Positions 10,832-21,986 are shown, counted from the stretch's first letter. The stretch: 64,000 nucleotides of DNA from Strigamia acuminata (GCA_949358305.1 OX442314.1:34343608-34407607), one strand, 5' to 3'. Numbers and translations: made by a program. The notes: generated by a model not told the origin, from the letters alone.

Positions 10832-13800
10832 ATGTGGCGAGGGGTCGACGCCGCGGTAAGAGGAGCCGGGAAGTTCGCTTTCCGACTCACTCGTCACTGC
10901 GGCGCGACTCGAAGAAATCAAAGTCCGCATCTGTTTGGAGCTTTTCGTTCTTTTCTTTATTCTTCGACCCCTCCTTTGCTTATTTTGCTCCGAACTCGAG
11001 TTTTTCGCTCTCGTTCGGTTTGGTTTTGTTTTTTTTTATTCACGTTTAATTTGGAGTTTTATTATTTCTTTTCTCTTTTCGCTCGCTCCGGGTTGAAGAG
11101 GTGTCTTTTCACTTTTTCACCCGCTCGCGTGCTTTCATTAATGTAATCCTCTTTGTCATCATCGATGTTCTGCTCGTGTGCTCGTGACTTGACTGGGTTT
11201 TGGTGCCGACGTCAAGGACTACCGGCATGCCGGGCCGTTGTGCAGAACGGTCCGCCATGTTGGTTGCGATTTACGTTGGAGTCACCATCCCTTGCCTTGT
11301 CGTATTTGGAGCTCGAGCAACCATCGTACCGTTAACCGAGCTCTGCGCTTCGGTCAGGATTCTGTCATAGTCCCGGTTCAATTTTCTTGAATCCAGGAAG
11401 GACTTTCGCTCACGTCGTCGGAACGCCGAAGCTAGGCTTCCGCCAGCTCGGTATCCTCGACGGTTGTGTAACGTCCGGTTACGTCACGCGCTCTGCGCAT
11501 GATCAGGCACTTGGCGCTGCGAGGCCGAGTTGGTCGCCCCCGCGTGCCAAGTTTTGTCCCCATTATTTCCTCAATTCTCATTCTTTACTCTACGCTATTT
11601 TTCAATTGTTCTTTTTCAATCCCATGCGTTGTTCAGTGGTTTTGACGGTTTTATTAATTAATTTATTTTCTGTTTATTCTTTAGAAATCAGGAGATTCTG
11701 GTGATGATGGTTCGGACCAGTGGCGCATCTGTCCCGTTTGCCTCGGCGAACGGTGTCAGGTTGCGGCCAGCGGCTGGGAGTCCCCTTGCGGGAATTGTTT
11801 GGGACACGGATTAGTCCATTTCTCCGTGCCCAGACAAAGATGGTTCGTGCGACATTCGTCGAGGCAGGGTGGAGATCGTCATCACACCCGCCCGACAACG
11901 ACGTGGATGCAGGTGGATTCCTGGGAGTCCAGGACACAGACCCTGGTGAGGAACGGTTTCGCGCTTCTCCCGCGTTGGCTGACTGTCGAGGCGGTGAGGA
12001 TTCGGGACCAGCAGCCTGCCCCGTCGAGCATCCCGCAACCAGCGCGCCAGGTTCAGGCTGGACGAGCAGCGTCTGCAGAGGCGCCAGCCCAGCCGAGCCC
12101 GAAGCGCCAGAGGCAGGAGCCACCGCCCTCCACTTGGACGGAGGAGATGACCGTGCGGCACGCGGCCGCGATGGTGGATTGGCGTGCCACTCACCCCAAG
12201 GCCACGCCGTTCCAGGTGGAGTGCGAAGAGAAGCGTCTGCGTCGCCGCTTCAAGGAGGCGGCGAGAAGGGCGCGTGCCGACGCCGTACGGGCAAAGGCGT
12301 TGGAAGAGGCCGAAGCTGCTGCCGTGCCGGCAGTAGCCCAATTGGTCAGGGAACCTGGGGACAGCGAACAAGCCGCACAGGCTGTGTCCGTTGCTCTGGA
12401 TCACCCTGACAACGTCAACGAGCTGCCGACTGGGGAGTCCAGAGACGAGGAGCAGGCTGTCGCAGCTATGCCCCCCGCTTCGGACCTCCCCATGGGTTCC
12501 GACGAGCCGGTGATCGGAGCTTGCTCGGAGGGAGCGATTGCTTGCGCGTCGTTTGCTCTCGGCCTTCCGGTCGACTCGTTTGACGGAACTGGCGGCCTTC
12601 CACACCGTACCTGGGGTAGCCTCATGTCGTTGGCAGGACGGTCGGCTTAGCCCACGCCACGAGATCAGTGCCCGGTTCCCCAGGAGATGCAAGGCGCTTG
12701 CGCTGAGCAGCCGATGGAGCAGTGCGAGTCATCTGCCTCGGTGGAGGAAGAGTGCCAGTTGGCTGTTTCGGAGGACGACGTGCTGGAGTTGTCAGTCTTG
12801 GAGGGCTTGTCCCTTGAGGCGCAACTTCTGCGACTCGCCGACCCCGAGACGGTCGACATGGAACTAGAAACGGCGACGGGGAGTGAGGAACCTGCCCAGG
12901 TACCACGCCCTCCTGAGCAGCGGGAAGGAGCGGAGTTCCTCGAGCCCGTAGGGGCCCCGACGCCGCTCGAGATCGCCGAATTGCCGCCCGGAGCCCCAGT
13001 TGTTTGTGCTGAGCTGCTCATACGGGGTGTTCCCCGTCTTGAGCACGCGCACGAGCAGACTTTGGCGCTCTGGGTTGCCGAGGCGAAGCGCTGGAGGGAG
13101 CTCCACCTGCGCTTCGAAGATGCCAGGGGAAGTGACATCCGAATGACCCGGGCGGTGGCACTGATACGGCAGAGAATGTGGATCATTCTCAGTATCCCCT
13201 CTGTCGCGTCGGCGGCAGCAAGGAGGCTCAGGTGGTTCGAGACAGTCCGGATCGTCGCGTGGACGGTCGGGTCGGCAATGAACGCCTGGTACCTCCATCT
13301 GCCATCACCGTTCGCGGTTCAAGAATGGACGCTAGAAGAGACTGTCGGGGCGGATTTCGCCGACATCGACCCATCAGTCTGTCGCAGCTACGTGGAGACG
13401 CTGGCGAGTCTGCCCAAACTGGTGGACAACCATGGCCATCAGCGGGTGTTCAGACCGGCATCCCACGAGCCCGCCCCGATCGAGATGCCTCCGGAGCTGG
13501 CAGCACTATCGCCACCACCCCCACCTACTTACGAGGAGGTGATCGTCAAGCAGGTGCATAGGCGGAAGGCCTACAAGGACGACTTCAGCGCCGAAGTTTG
13601 GGACCCGGTGGAGGCCGAGTACGATGAGCACAGGAAGGAGGTGGAACGCGAGCGGAAGAAGAAGGGAAAGGGGAAGAAGTCCCGCAAGGCCGCACCCGGT
13701 TCCACTCCAACGAAGGGCGAGAAGGGAGCGCACTGCGCACCACTTCCGCCAGTGTCGACGGCTGCTGCGCCAATGGTGGAGAAGGTTCGATCGCATCCTT

Positions 13801-14009
13801 CCCCATTGACGTCAGCAGCTGAAGCGGAAGGCAGGCGACTGATGCCACCGCCACCATCCATACGGTCCGTGCTGGAAGCAGCGAGAACTTCTCCAGCCCC
13901 AGCAAGGCCCGCACGAGAGATCGCACCGGAGGTCGCGACTGCGTCTGAAGAGGAGCTCCATGGCCCCTCTCAACCGCAGCCGCCGTCCGAGGATGCGCCG
14001 GAGCCGTGA
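10832..14009 (+). CDS. Spliced 3' ORF of the large element, about 780 codons, one in-frame UAG
   Basis: Exon 2 (11685-14009) follows a strong acceptor (TTTATTCTTTAG at 11684). A candidate exon 1 is 10832-10855: ATGTGGCGAGGG..., A at -3, ending GCG|GTAAGAG, phase 0, in frame. Exon 2 opens with a putative zinc site, CPVCLGE ... CGNCLGHG (Cys codons 11730, 11739, 11787, 11796). A Pro/Ala-rich part with SPKRQRQ and a basic helix (EKRLRRRFKEAARRAR) follow. A single in-frame TAG lies at 12648-12650, with the same frame open on both sides. The second part has a helical core, PPPPTYEEV (PPxY late-domain type, 13521-13532), then a Lys-rich patch (RERKKKGKGKKSRK) and a Pro-rich tail. No signal peptide or membrane span was seen, so it is not a normal Env. 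It could be a Gag-like or regulatory protein. Exon 1 is inferred; the family is unrecognised. Confidence 0.55.
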
Positions 14010-14718
14010 AAAGCCCGGATCGTCGTCCTTAGACGCCAGAATTGTACAAACGACGGACCTCTGGTCCCGATAATATTTTTTCCCTAAACAGGATTCCCAA
14101 GACATGGACGCCGAGCCAGTGCGAGTGACGAGACGGTGACGCCGCGCCACGCGCTCAGATGCCCGACGAAAGAAGACGTTGGAGGCTTCCAATGTTCCTG
14201 GAACCTCCCAACCTTGGGTCTTGGTCAGATCCCGGTTGATGTACATAGTTATTTATTTTTTCTTTTTTTTTCCCTTTTCCTCGTTTGTTTAACGTGATTG
14301 TTTTGGAACATTCTTGAGAGGCTTGACCAACCTCTCCCATCCTTGTTTTACCTTTTAATTTAATTCGTTTATTATTATTTTATGTCAATATTTTTCTTTC
14401 TGTTTTGTTTTATGGTTTGCTCCCGGGCTTGTTACGTTCAGGCCCGGTGAATTATTATTTGCATTGTAATACCATCAATAGTTTGTTTTGTTTTCGGCCA
14501 GTCTAGGGTTGGGTGTTTTCCGTTGCCCAACGTTGCTCGAACAGCGTGGACCGACGGTGCGGTGATCCTTTGGACAACCGGCACCGGAAGTCAGCGCCGG
14601 TAGCCCGACAGTGTGTGGTCTTTGACCGACACTATTGCCTTGCTTGCCTCGACTTGCGTGTCCCCGTTGGTGTTGTGTGTGGCCCCTTGGAACCTACCTT
14701 TTTCGAGGGGGGGGGAGA
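14010..14718 (+). other. 3' untranslated stretch and polypurine tract
   Basis: Non-coding between the 3' ORF stop and the 3' LTR. It ends in the polypurine tract GAGGGGGGGGGGAGA-like at 14705-14718, immediately before TGTGAC, the usual plus-strand primer position. Confidence 0.75.
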
Positions 14719-15132
14719 TGTGACCGTCAGGCCACCTGGGTGACCTGCGGCACTGCCACACACCACCATACGGCCCCAAAGGTCAACCCCTCTGTGGGTG
14801 ATTGACCTAGCCCGGGGAGGAGGGAGTGGAGTGGTGTGGTGAGGAGGGAGTGGAGTGTGTGAGGAGAGTTGAGAGTTGGACACGGCCTGAGAAGGACGTG
14901 TCTGCAGCAGCTCCCAGAGAGGAGAAGTAGTCATCGAGAGGGATGAGAAGTGTCCCAGGTTGAACCCCACACTCCTCACCATTCACCACGTTGATCCTCA
15001 GTGCTATGGCGGAGTCCGTAGTGCAGCCTCCATGAGCGGATACGCGGGTCGCAGGTAAGCGCGACATGAATGTTAAGTCGAACCGACCACGTCACACATT
15101 GGACTTCTGCCCAGTGTGTGACGGGTCGGTTG
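14719..15132 (+). repeat. 3' LTR of the large element, left piece
   Basis: Matches 3762-4175 with about two substitutions. It is cut at the target duplication GGTTG (15128-15132) by the Copia insertion and resumes at 21987. Confidence 0.93.
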
Positions 15133-15565
15133 TATTAGTATGCGATTAATTATTTTGTCCGTTTCCCCATGCATTTCTGGATAGGCATGGCAGATATGTG
15201 TGTTGGCATCCTTTGGATACCCGTGTAGCGCATATTAATGCTACTCTTGTGTGTTAACACACATATTCTATGTTTCTTGTGTCGTCTGCTTGAGAGAGCG
15301 ATAAATGTTGTTTTCCGTGTTGTTTATCGGTTAATTATGCCTAGGTTAACAATTACTTATATTGTAAAGAACAAATCAATGCTTGTTGCTATTGATTTGT
15401 CCTATTGTCATATTTTGTACGGTTTGAGACCAATTAGCCTCAAACCCAGTTGCTTTTATGCTTTCATGTGATTAAAACATGGCGGGCGCGAAGTGCGAGC
15501 TCCCCGCACATTTTAAGCTGGTTTCAACTCCTTTCCGATGTTTCCTGGCCTCCACGGACTTATCA
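15133..15565 (+). repeat. Copia 5' LTR (433 bp)
   Basis: Starts TATTAGTATG and ends GGACTTATCA. Both junctions and the internal copy agree on these ends, so the 5' terminus is TA rather than the usual TG. Confidence 0.93.
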
Positions 15566-15567
15566 AA

Positions 15568-15579
15568 TGGTAGCAGAGG
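15568..15579 (+). other. Copia primer binding site, initiator tRNA-Met
   Basis: TGGTAGCAGAGG, two bases after the LTR, is the perfect complement of the 3' end of animal initiator tRNA-Met (CCTCTGCTACCA). Confidence 0.85.
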
Positions 15580-16724
15580 TCTCACGATCGGGCCAACAGG
15601 TTATTGACGAGTTCGTGAGGTTTTTCGGGCGAAAACGAACGTTGGAAGTTCGTCGCAGATCGTCGCCGAGACGTATCGCCGAAAACCGGAATTTTTCGCG
15701 AAGGACAGCCGTGACGACGTGTGCGGACAATTCTACAGTGAATTTGGAGCAAAACGGTGTAAGGAACATTGCATTTCGTTTATTTTTCGCCGATATAACC
15801 GAGTTTTTCTCGGGCGGCGCCATTTTTGTTTGCGAAGTTAGCGTGTCTACGAGTGTGTACGGAACGACACACGCACGCCCAACGTTTCGACGAACGAATA
15901 CGTCGATTAGCCGCCGCATTTGGTGTCTTTCCAGCGTGGGAACGTCTGGAAACCGTCATTTTGCGAAGAAATCGTCGCGAATCGACGATTGTTGCACCGG
16001 CAGCCATTTTCGTTGGATTTTTCGTCAAGAACGACGAGATTCAACTCGCGAATTTAATCCGGCGATCACCGAGAAGTCCTGCACACGATAAGCGTGTGTG
16101 CAGGCGGTTATTTCCGTGCTTCGCATCCAGGAAAGCGGGTACGAAGGCGTGGACGTACGCAACATCGATTTTGGCCGATACACGGAAGTGTGTACGCGGT
16201 CTGCACGTCAGCCCAGTTCCGTGCGAAGACAACGTGAAGCCGACGTTTACTGCAACGTGGGAACCAATTACGACGCAAGGATCCCGTAATTGGCCAACTT
16301 CACATCTGAAAAGTGTATTTTAGTTGCTATTTTCGTGAAACTCTGTTAATTCTTAAGGTTTTTGTTTTGGGGTCCTTTTGTTTATTCTGCACCCTTTAGG
16401 CAGTCGCCTACGTGCAGTCTCATTCCGGTCTGGGCTTGTCCGTGGCCAACTAGTCGTCCCGCGGCCCCCAGGTGGGTCGGTCGGAAGCTAGTAGGGCGAC
16501 CAGATTCGGGTTTTTCACCTCACTTATTGAGGTGCCCAAAGGGAAGTTTGTGATTGTTTCGCCTTCAATTTTTGGGGGTGTTTTCGCTTCTCTGCACGGC
16601 ATATTCACCGGAATTGTGAATATTAGTGTGTGTTTTCATCAAATTGGTGAATTTTTCGAGTGTTTTTCGCCGAAATTTGTGAATTTTGTGATTTGTGCAT
16701 CGATTTTTCACCAAATTCTTCACC
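15580..16724 (+). other. Copia untranslated leader
   Basis: About 1.1 kb between the primer site and the gag-pol ATG. It has only short unrelated frames and no supported gene. Confidence 0.6.
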
Positions 16725-19700
16725 ATGTCGAATTGGGACCGACATGATGATTACAAGGATGTACGCAAACTGGACGGCTCCAATTATCCCACCTGGAGCA
16801 TGCAGATCCAGCTTTTGCTTCAATCATACAGTGTTTGGGGACATGTGACCGGCAAAATCAAGGAACCGCCTGCTGGATCGCCGGCAAAGGAAATTCGTGA
16901 CTACGAAAAGGGCGAAGAAAAAGCCCGCTCCACCATTTGTCTGGCTTGCAACGAACCACAGCAAGTCGTGGCTGTGGCCCACCCAACCGCGAAGGGTGTG
17001 TGGGAAGCGCTGAAAGCGGCTTACCAGCCGACCACGCGCGCACGCAAAGCCCGACTCCGGCGGGAATTCCTCGATATGCGTCTACGGGAGGATGAAGAGA
17101 TGGTCGTCTTTACTTCCCGTGTCGACCGGAAAGTTACACAACTCGCCGACGTGAAGATTGTGGTCTCGGATGAGTTCCACGCTTTCCAGTACTTGGACCT
17201 TTTGCCGCCCCAATTCGAGCCAGTCAAACAGACAGTGTATCACTGGCCCGACCCGGAATTTACGGCCGCTGCCGTGAAAGAAAGACTTTTAGGCGAGTAT
17301 AATCGCCTTTACGAGAAGGGGGACGAATTTGGAGTGCCCAACCCGACACCGTTGGAAAACACTGGAGCCTTCTTTGGCGGAGGCAGTGGTCAACGTGGAC
17401 GCGGCGGAACCGCGCCCAGTTCCCCACGTGTGTGTTTTACCTGCGGTGGGACAGGCCATTTTTCCCGCGACTGCCCTTCTCCACCTAAACAGCAACTTAC
17501 TGGAAGAGGCGGATCAACAGGACAGTTTAGGGGCAATCCACGAGGAAAATCACGTGGAAAAGGCCGGCAAAAGGCCGCCGTCACCCAAATGAATATTTTT
17601 GATGACGTCCCCATCTCTTACTTCTCCGCAGCGATTTCGAATCAAGAGCAACCTCCTGTCGTATCGCTGGTGTCACATGCGAACTTTGATTCGCAATGGT
17701 ACGTCGATACAGGAGCGACAGACCATTTCTCGTTCAACAAGTCCTGGTTCTCCGACTTCAAACCATTAACTGGTTACAGCGTCCAGCAGGGCGAAGGAAA
17801 GTCGAAAATCGAGGGCATCGGGACTGTGACATTAATATCTTTTTATGGACAAAAGAAACGGGAATTACAATTGAAAAATGTCTTCTACGCTCCAAACTTC
17901 AGAAAGAATCTGATTTCATTAGGTCGTGCAGATGAAGCTGGGGCTACCACATTTGTAAAGAATGGAAAAATGTCCATTTTTCATGACAGTATTGATGCGC
18001 CTTCTATCACTGCGACACGTACGAGTGATAGAATGTATAAAGTCAATTGTCAAGTGAATACTGCACACATTGTTAACGCTGCTGCATTACCTGCGCAACA
18101 GAATGCGGCAGTGGAGCCTAGTCCACCTTTAAAGGGTGAAGAAATTGTTAATTCATTACTAACTCATTTAGATTTTAAGACTGCATTAACCCAAAATTTG
18201 AGTAAGACAGGGAAACCTGCAATTGCGAATATGGGGCAAGTGACTGCTGCGAACAATGCGCCAGCGATCGTTGCGAATAATGCGAGTCCGAAACAGAAAT
18301 TGAACGTTTTGAATAACACACACACTGGCCTGGTAGTCAACAATGGGAATAAATCAAAGACTGCGAAGATTTCCAAACAAGGTGTGCAAAACAGTTTGAA
18401 AGATAATGGTGGGAATAAGGCTCTTATTAAGCCTGACAAACCTCAAACGATGGATGTTTGGCATTCACGTTTTGGGCACCTTAATGCGAAAGGGATTGCA
18501 TTGTTGGAGAAATCCGATGAAGTATTTGGGCTGAAACTTTCCAACAATGAATTGTCGGCTTGCGATGCTTGTTCGAGGGCGAAAAGCACACGTGCAAGCT
18601 TTCCTCCCATTATTAATATCTCCACTAAAGGGATTTTGGAAATTGTTCACTTAGATGTTTGGGGGCCCTCACCGGTTAAGAGCATTGGTGGGGCATTTTA
18701 TTACCTAATTATGGTTGATGATTTCTCCCGACTGATGTGGATTATCATCATGAAAACGAAAGATGAAGTTTTGGGTCATTTCAAGAAGTGGTTGACGGAA
18801 ATTGAACGGCTTACTTCTAAAAAGGTCAAAGCCATTAAAACTGACAATGGTGGGGAATTCATATCGAAACAATGGAATGCTTATACTGACAGCATTGGGT
18901 TGAAATGTATGAGGACGAATACATACAGCCCCGAGATGAATTCGGTTGCTGAGCGAGCGAACCGCACCATTCTTAATGGAATCCGGGCTTTTCTTTTTGA
19001 GAATAATTTTTCCCCAACTTTGTGGGCAGAACTTGCAGTTTCTGTCGTTTATTTGAAAAATCGATTCCCACACACGGGATTAGGAGGGAAAACACCTTAC
19101 AATGTGTTTTACAATAAGAAATTGTCCCTGCGTCATGTCAAATGCATTGGGGCATTGACATATGTCCACATTCCTTCCCAGACAAGGGGTGGGAAATTGA
19201 AAGAAAGGGCGTGGGCAGGGGCATTAATTGGTTATGCGGCTTCCACCCGTGGGTATCGAATTTGGGACCCGAAACGGAACCAAGTGTTCCTCTCGAAACA
19301 TGTCAAAATATTGGAACAGAATTTTTGGTATGAAAATTTGAAAATTCCTCCCTCGAGCCCCTCATATTTCGACAGCGTGTCTGATTCTTCAAACGAGGAT
19401 GGCTCCTCGTCAGACGACGACAGCGTTCATGGTGGCCCCCTACCGGAAGCAGTGGTTCCCCCACCCCCAATTCAGGAACCTGCGCCCGAAAAGGCACCTG
19501 AACAAGTTGAGAACGCTGGTGTCGTGGAAGATGTCATCGAGGATATAGTGCAAGATGTCCTTAGAGATGCAAATGTTGATGAAATTGGTGGGGCAAAGGG
19601 GGACGATGAGAATTTCTTCAGTATTTACCCCGATGACGAGGATGAAATTGAGGATCCTGATGCGAGTCCTCAACTATCCCCCCGAACGTCACCTACACCT

Positions 19701-21536
19701 GTGCGTCGTAATCCCCCACGAAAAGGAAAGGATACAGGGGAACGCACAGTTCCAGCTGGTGGGTTATTGCCGTTGGACATGTCTAAATGGCAAAGACGGC
19801 AGTCTGTGCGAAAATCAGGCGCAACGGCTGGACAGGTTGATGTTTATTACATTTCACCAAAGCATGACAGAATTCGAAGTCGTGTTGAAGTTGTGCGGTG
19901 GTGTCGGGACGAGGGATACGAGTATATCTCGGAATTGTTCAACTTCAAAGACATCAATGTCGGTTTTGCTGGTTGCTGCTCTGTAGAGCCTGACACCTAC
20001 GAAGAGGCTGTGACAGGTGTTGGGAAACCTGATTGGGAAAGGGCAATGGAGGACGAAATCGACATCTTTAAAGAACGAGAGGTGTATGTCGAGGTTGACA
20101 AAAGTGAAGTCAAGGATAAAACCTTGCTAGGATCAAAGTGGATTTATAAACTCAAAAGGGATCATACGGGTGCGATTAGCAGATATCGTGCTCGTCTTGT
20201 TGCACAAGGGTTCAAGCAGAAGCCCGGCATTGACTTTACGGAGGTCTTCTCCCCCGTAGTCAACTTTGTGTTGGTCATGATGTTCTTTTGTACTCTTGTA
20301 GTATTAAGGAGCTGGCGTGACTTACACCTTGACATCAAGGCCGCATATCTATATGGGGACCTCGATGAGGTGCAGTACATCAACATCCCCAAGGGATATC
20401 GAACACCTGAAAACCAACACAAATGTTGGGAGTTGAGAAAATCTCTCTATGGGCTTCATCAGTCTGGTCGTATGTGGTACCAGCGCTTACACGACCAGCT
20501 GATTGAAATAGGTTTTGAACCGGTTTTGGGTCTTAACTGTGTGTATAGCTTGGGTTCGGACGCCATACTCATCTTTTACGTCGACGATATTGTATTATTT
20601 TCGAGGGATGAGTTGGCAGAAGAGTGCGTTTTAGAATGGATTCAACAATCCTTTGAGATTGTCAATTTGGGCCCCGTCACCCTTTTATTAGGGATTGAGT
20701 TTTGTAGGGACGGGGGGAATATCCTCATTCATCAACGCACCTATATTGCGAAGCTCTGCAAGCAATACGGTATTGACCCATCTCACCGTGTTAGAGTGCC
20801 TGGCACGCCCGGCACTATGATCCAAAAAGTCCAAACGGGAGAACGTGTTAATTCGAGTTTTCCATATCGGTCTCTTGTCGGAAGTTTGCTCTTCATCGCA
20901 AGTCGCACAAGACCCGATATCTTGTTTTCTGTAATTGTATTGTCTCAATACAACGAGACTCACTCGACACGACACGTAAACATGCTGCTTCAAGTGTTGC
21001 GTTACCTGGCTAATACGCCGAATTTCTCCATTAATCTTGGGAACTGTCAAAGTGACAAGTTAACTGTTTACACAGATGCGTCTTACGCGCTGGACCAAGA
21101 CAAGCGCCGAAGTTTTGGCGGGCACATTATCTATCTGGGTGGTGTCCCCGTCTCCTGGAACTGCCATAAGCAGACCATTACCGCTCTTTCCATTATGGAA
21201 AGCGAATTCTTGGCGGTTGTGGACGGTGTGAAGGAGATAATTTGGTTAGAACGCATATTTGACGCGGAAGTGATGATTGACGGGTTTGACCGGGAAATAC
21301 CATGTGTTTATGCCGATTCGATGCCTGCGATTCAATATGCGAAAAACCGCATAGAAAATCGCGCAAACAAACACATAGACGTGAAATTGCATTTCTTGCG
21401 CGACTGGTTCGAGAAAGGTGTTTTTCGAATCAGGCACATCCCAGGGACCCTCAACGTCGCGGACATTATGACAAAGTGGTTGTCCCGCGCAAAATTGGAC
21501 GCGTTGTGCGAGCACATTTTTGTCGCGACAAATTGA
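16725..21536 (+). CDS. gag-pol: Copia Gag-Pol polyprotein, 1603 aa
   Basis: The start is the ATG at 16725 (CACCATG), ten codons inside the longest open frame. In order: Copia-type Gag (KLDGSNYPTWSMQIQLLL, UBN2-like, residues about 10-210); CCHC knuckle CFTCGGTGHFSRDC from residue 237; protease WYVDTGATDHF with Asp near 328; GAG-pre-integrase (HSRFGHL ... CDACSRAK); integrase with Asp about 644, Asp about 707 and Glu about 743, the last two about 35 residues apart; acidic linker; RT with YVDD at 1285-1288; and RNase H (YTDAS, Asp about 1451, ending NVADIMTKWLSRAKL). All catalytic residues are present and no stop or frameshift was seen. Its length is within the normal Copia range. Confidence 0.97.
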   Translation: MSNWDRHDDYKDVRKLDGSNYPTWSMQIQLLLQSYSVWGHVTGKIKEPPAGSPAKEIRDYEKGEEKARSTICLACNEPQQVVAVAHPTAKGVWEALKAAYQPTTRARKARLRREFLDMRLREDEEMVVFTSRVDRKVTQLADVKIVVSDEFHAFQYLDLLPPQFEPVKQTVYHWPDPEFTAAAVKERLLGEYNRLYEKGDEFGVPNPTPLENTGAFFGGGSGQRGRGGTAPSSPRVCFTCGGTGHFSRDCPSPPKQQLTGRGGSTGQFRGNPRGKSRGKGRQKAAVTQMNIFDDVPISYFSAAISNQEQPPVVSLVSHANFDSQWYVDTGATDHFSFNKSWFSDFKPLTGYSVQQGEGKSKIEGIGTVTLISFYGQKKRELQLKNVFYAPNFRKNLISLGRADEAGATTFVKNGKMSIFHDSIDAPSITATRTSDRMYKVNCQVNTAHIVNAAALPAQQNAAVEPSPPLKGEEIVNSLLTHLDFKTALTQNLSKTGKPAIANMGQVTAANNAPAIVANNASPKQKLNVLNNTHTGLVVNNGNKSKTAKISKQGVQNSLKDNGGNKALIKPDKPQTMDVWHSRFGHLNAKGIALLEKSDEVFGLKLSNNELSACDACSRAKSTRASFPPIINISTKGILEIVHLDVWGPSPVKSIGGAFYYLIMVDDFSRLMWIIIMKTKDEVLGHFKKWLTEIERLTSKKVKAIKTDNGGEFISKQWNAYTDSIGLKCMRTNTYSPEMNSVAERANRTILNGIRAFLFENNFSPTLWAELAVSVVYLKNRFPHTGLGGKTPYNVFYNKKLSLRHVKCIGALTYVHIPSQTRGGKLKERAWAGALIGYAASTRGYRIWDPKRNQVFLSKHVKILEQNFWYENLKIPPSSPSYFDSVSDSSNEDGSSSDDDSVHGGPLPEAVVPPPPIQEPAPEKAPEQVENAGVVEDVIEDIVQDVLRDANVDEIGGAKGDDENFFSIYPDDEDEIEDPDASPQLSPRTSPTPVRRNPPRKGKDTGERTVPAGGLLPLDMSKWQRRQSVRKSGATAGQVDVYYISPKHDRIRSRVEVVRWCRDEGYEYISELFNFKDINVGFAGCCSVEPDTYEEAVTGVGKPDWERAMEDEIDIFKEREVYVEVDKSEVKDKTLLGSKWIYKLKRDHTGAISRYRARLVAQGFKQKPGIDFTEVFSPVVNFVLVMMFFCTLVVLRSWRDLHLDIKAAYLYGDLDEVQYINIPKGYRTPENQHKCWELRKSLYGLHQSGRMWYQRLHDQLIEIGFEPVLGLNCVYSLGSDAILIFYVDDIVLFSRDELAEECVLEWIQQSFEIVNLGPVTLLLGIEFCRDGGNILIHQRTYIAKLCKQYGIDPSHRVRVPGTPGTMIQKVQTGERVNSSFPYRSLVGSLLFIASRTRPDILFSVIVLSQYNETHSTRHVNMLLQVLRYLANTPNFSINLGNCQSDKLTVYTDASYALDQDKRRSFGGHIIYLGGVPVSWNCHKQTITALSIMESEFLAVVDGVKEIIWLERIFDAEVMIDGFDREIPCVYADSMPAIQYAKNRIENRANKHIDVKLHFLRDWFEKGVFRIRHIPGTLNVADIMTKWLSRAKLDALCEHIFVATN

Positions 21537-21542
21537 TTAATC

Positions 21543-21551
21543 GAAGGGGGA
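21543..21551 (+). other. Copia polypurine tract
   Basis: GAAGGGGGA, two bases before the 3' LTR; primes plus-strand synthesis. Confidence 0.85.
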
Positions 21552-21553
21552 TT

Positions 21554-21986
21554 TATTAGTATGCGATTAATTATTTTGTCCGTTTCCCCATGCATTTCTG
21601 GATAGGCATGGCAGATATGTGTGTTGGCATCCTTTGGATACCCGTGTAGCGCATATTAATGCTACTCTTGTGTGTTAACACACATATTCTATGTTTCTTG
21701 TGTCGTCTGCTTGAGAGAGCGATAAATGTTGTTTTCCGTGTTGTTTATCGGTTAATTATGCCTAGGTTAACAATTACTTATATTGTAAAGAACAAATCAA
21801 TGCTTGTTGCTATTGATTTGTCCTATTGTCATATTTTGTACGGTTTGAGACCAATTAGCCTCAAACCCAGTTGCTTTTATGCTTTCATGTGATTAAAACA
21901 TGGCGGGCGCGAAGTGCGAGCTCCCCGCACATTTTAAGCTGGTTTCAACTCCTTTCCGATGTTTCCTGGCCTCCACGGACTTATCA
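21554..21986 (+). repeat. Copia 3' LTR (433 bp)
   Basis: No difference from the 5' LTR was found by eye. It is followed by the target duplication GGTTG. Confidence 0.95.

Larger units (their letters stand above)
15133..21986 (+). mobile_element. Intact Ty1/Copia LTR retrotransposon
   Basis: 6854 bp, flanked by the 5-bp duplication GGTTG (15128-15132 and 21987-21991). The two 433-bp LTRs were compared by eye with no difference seen, implying a very recent insertion. It has a primer site complementary to initiator tRNA-Met, one 1603-codon gag-pol frame and a polypurine tract. It lies inside the 3' LTR of the older large element, so it came later. Confidence 0.96.

Noticed and set aside
11811-12692. 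Minus-strand 293-codon frame over the 3' ORF, and other overlapping frames at 11720-13926
   Set aside because: GC-rich sequence leaves several frames open. The plus-strand frame 11685-14009 is longer, follows a splice site and has coherent motifs.
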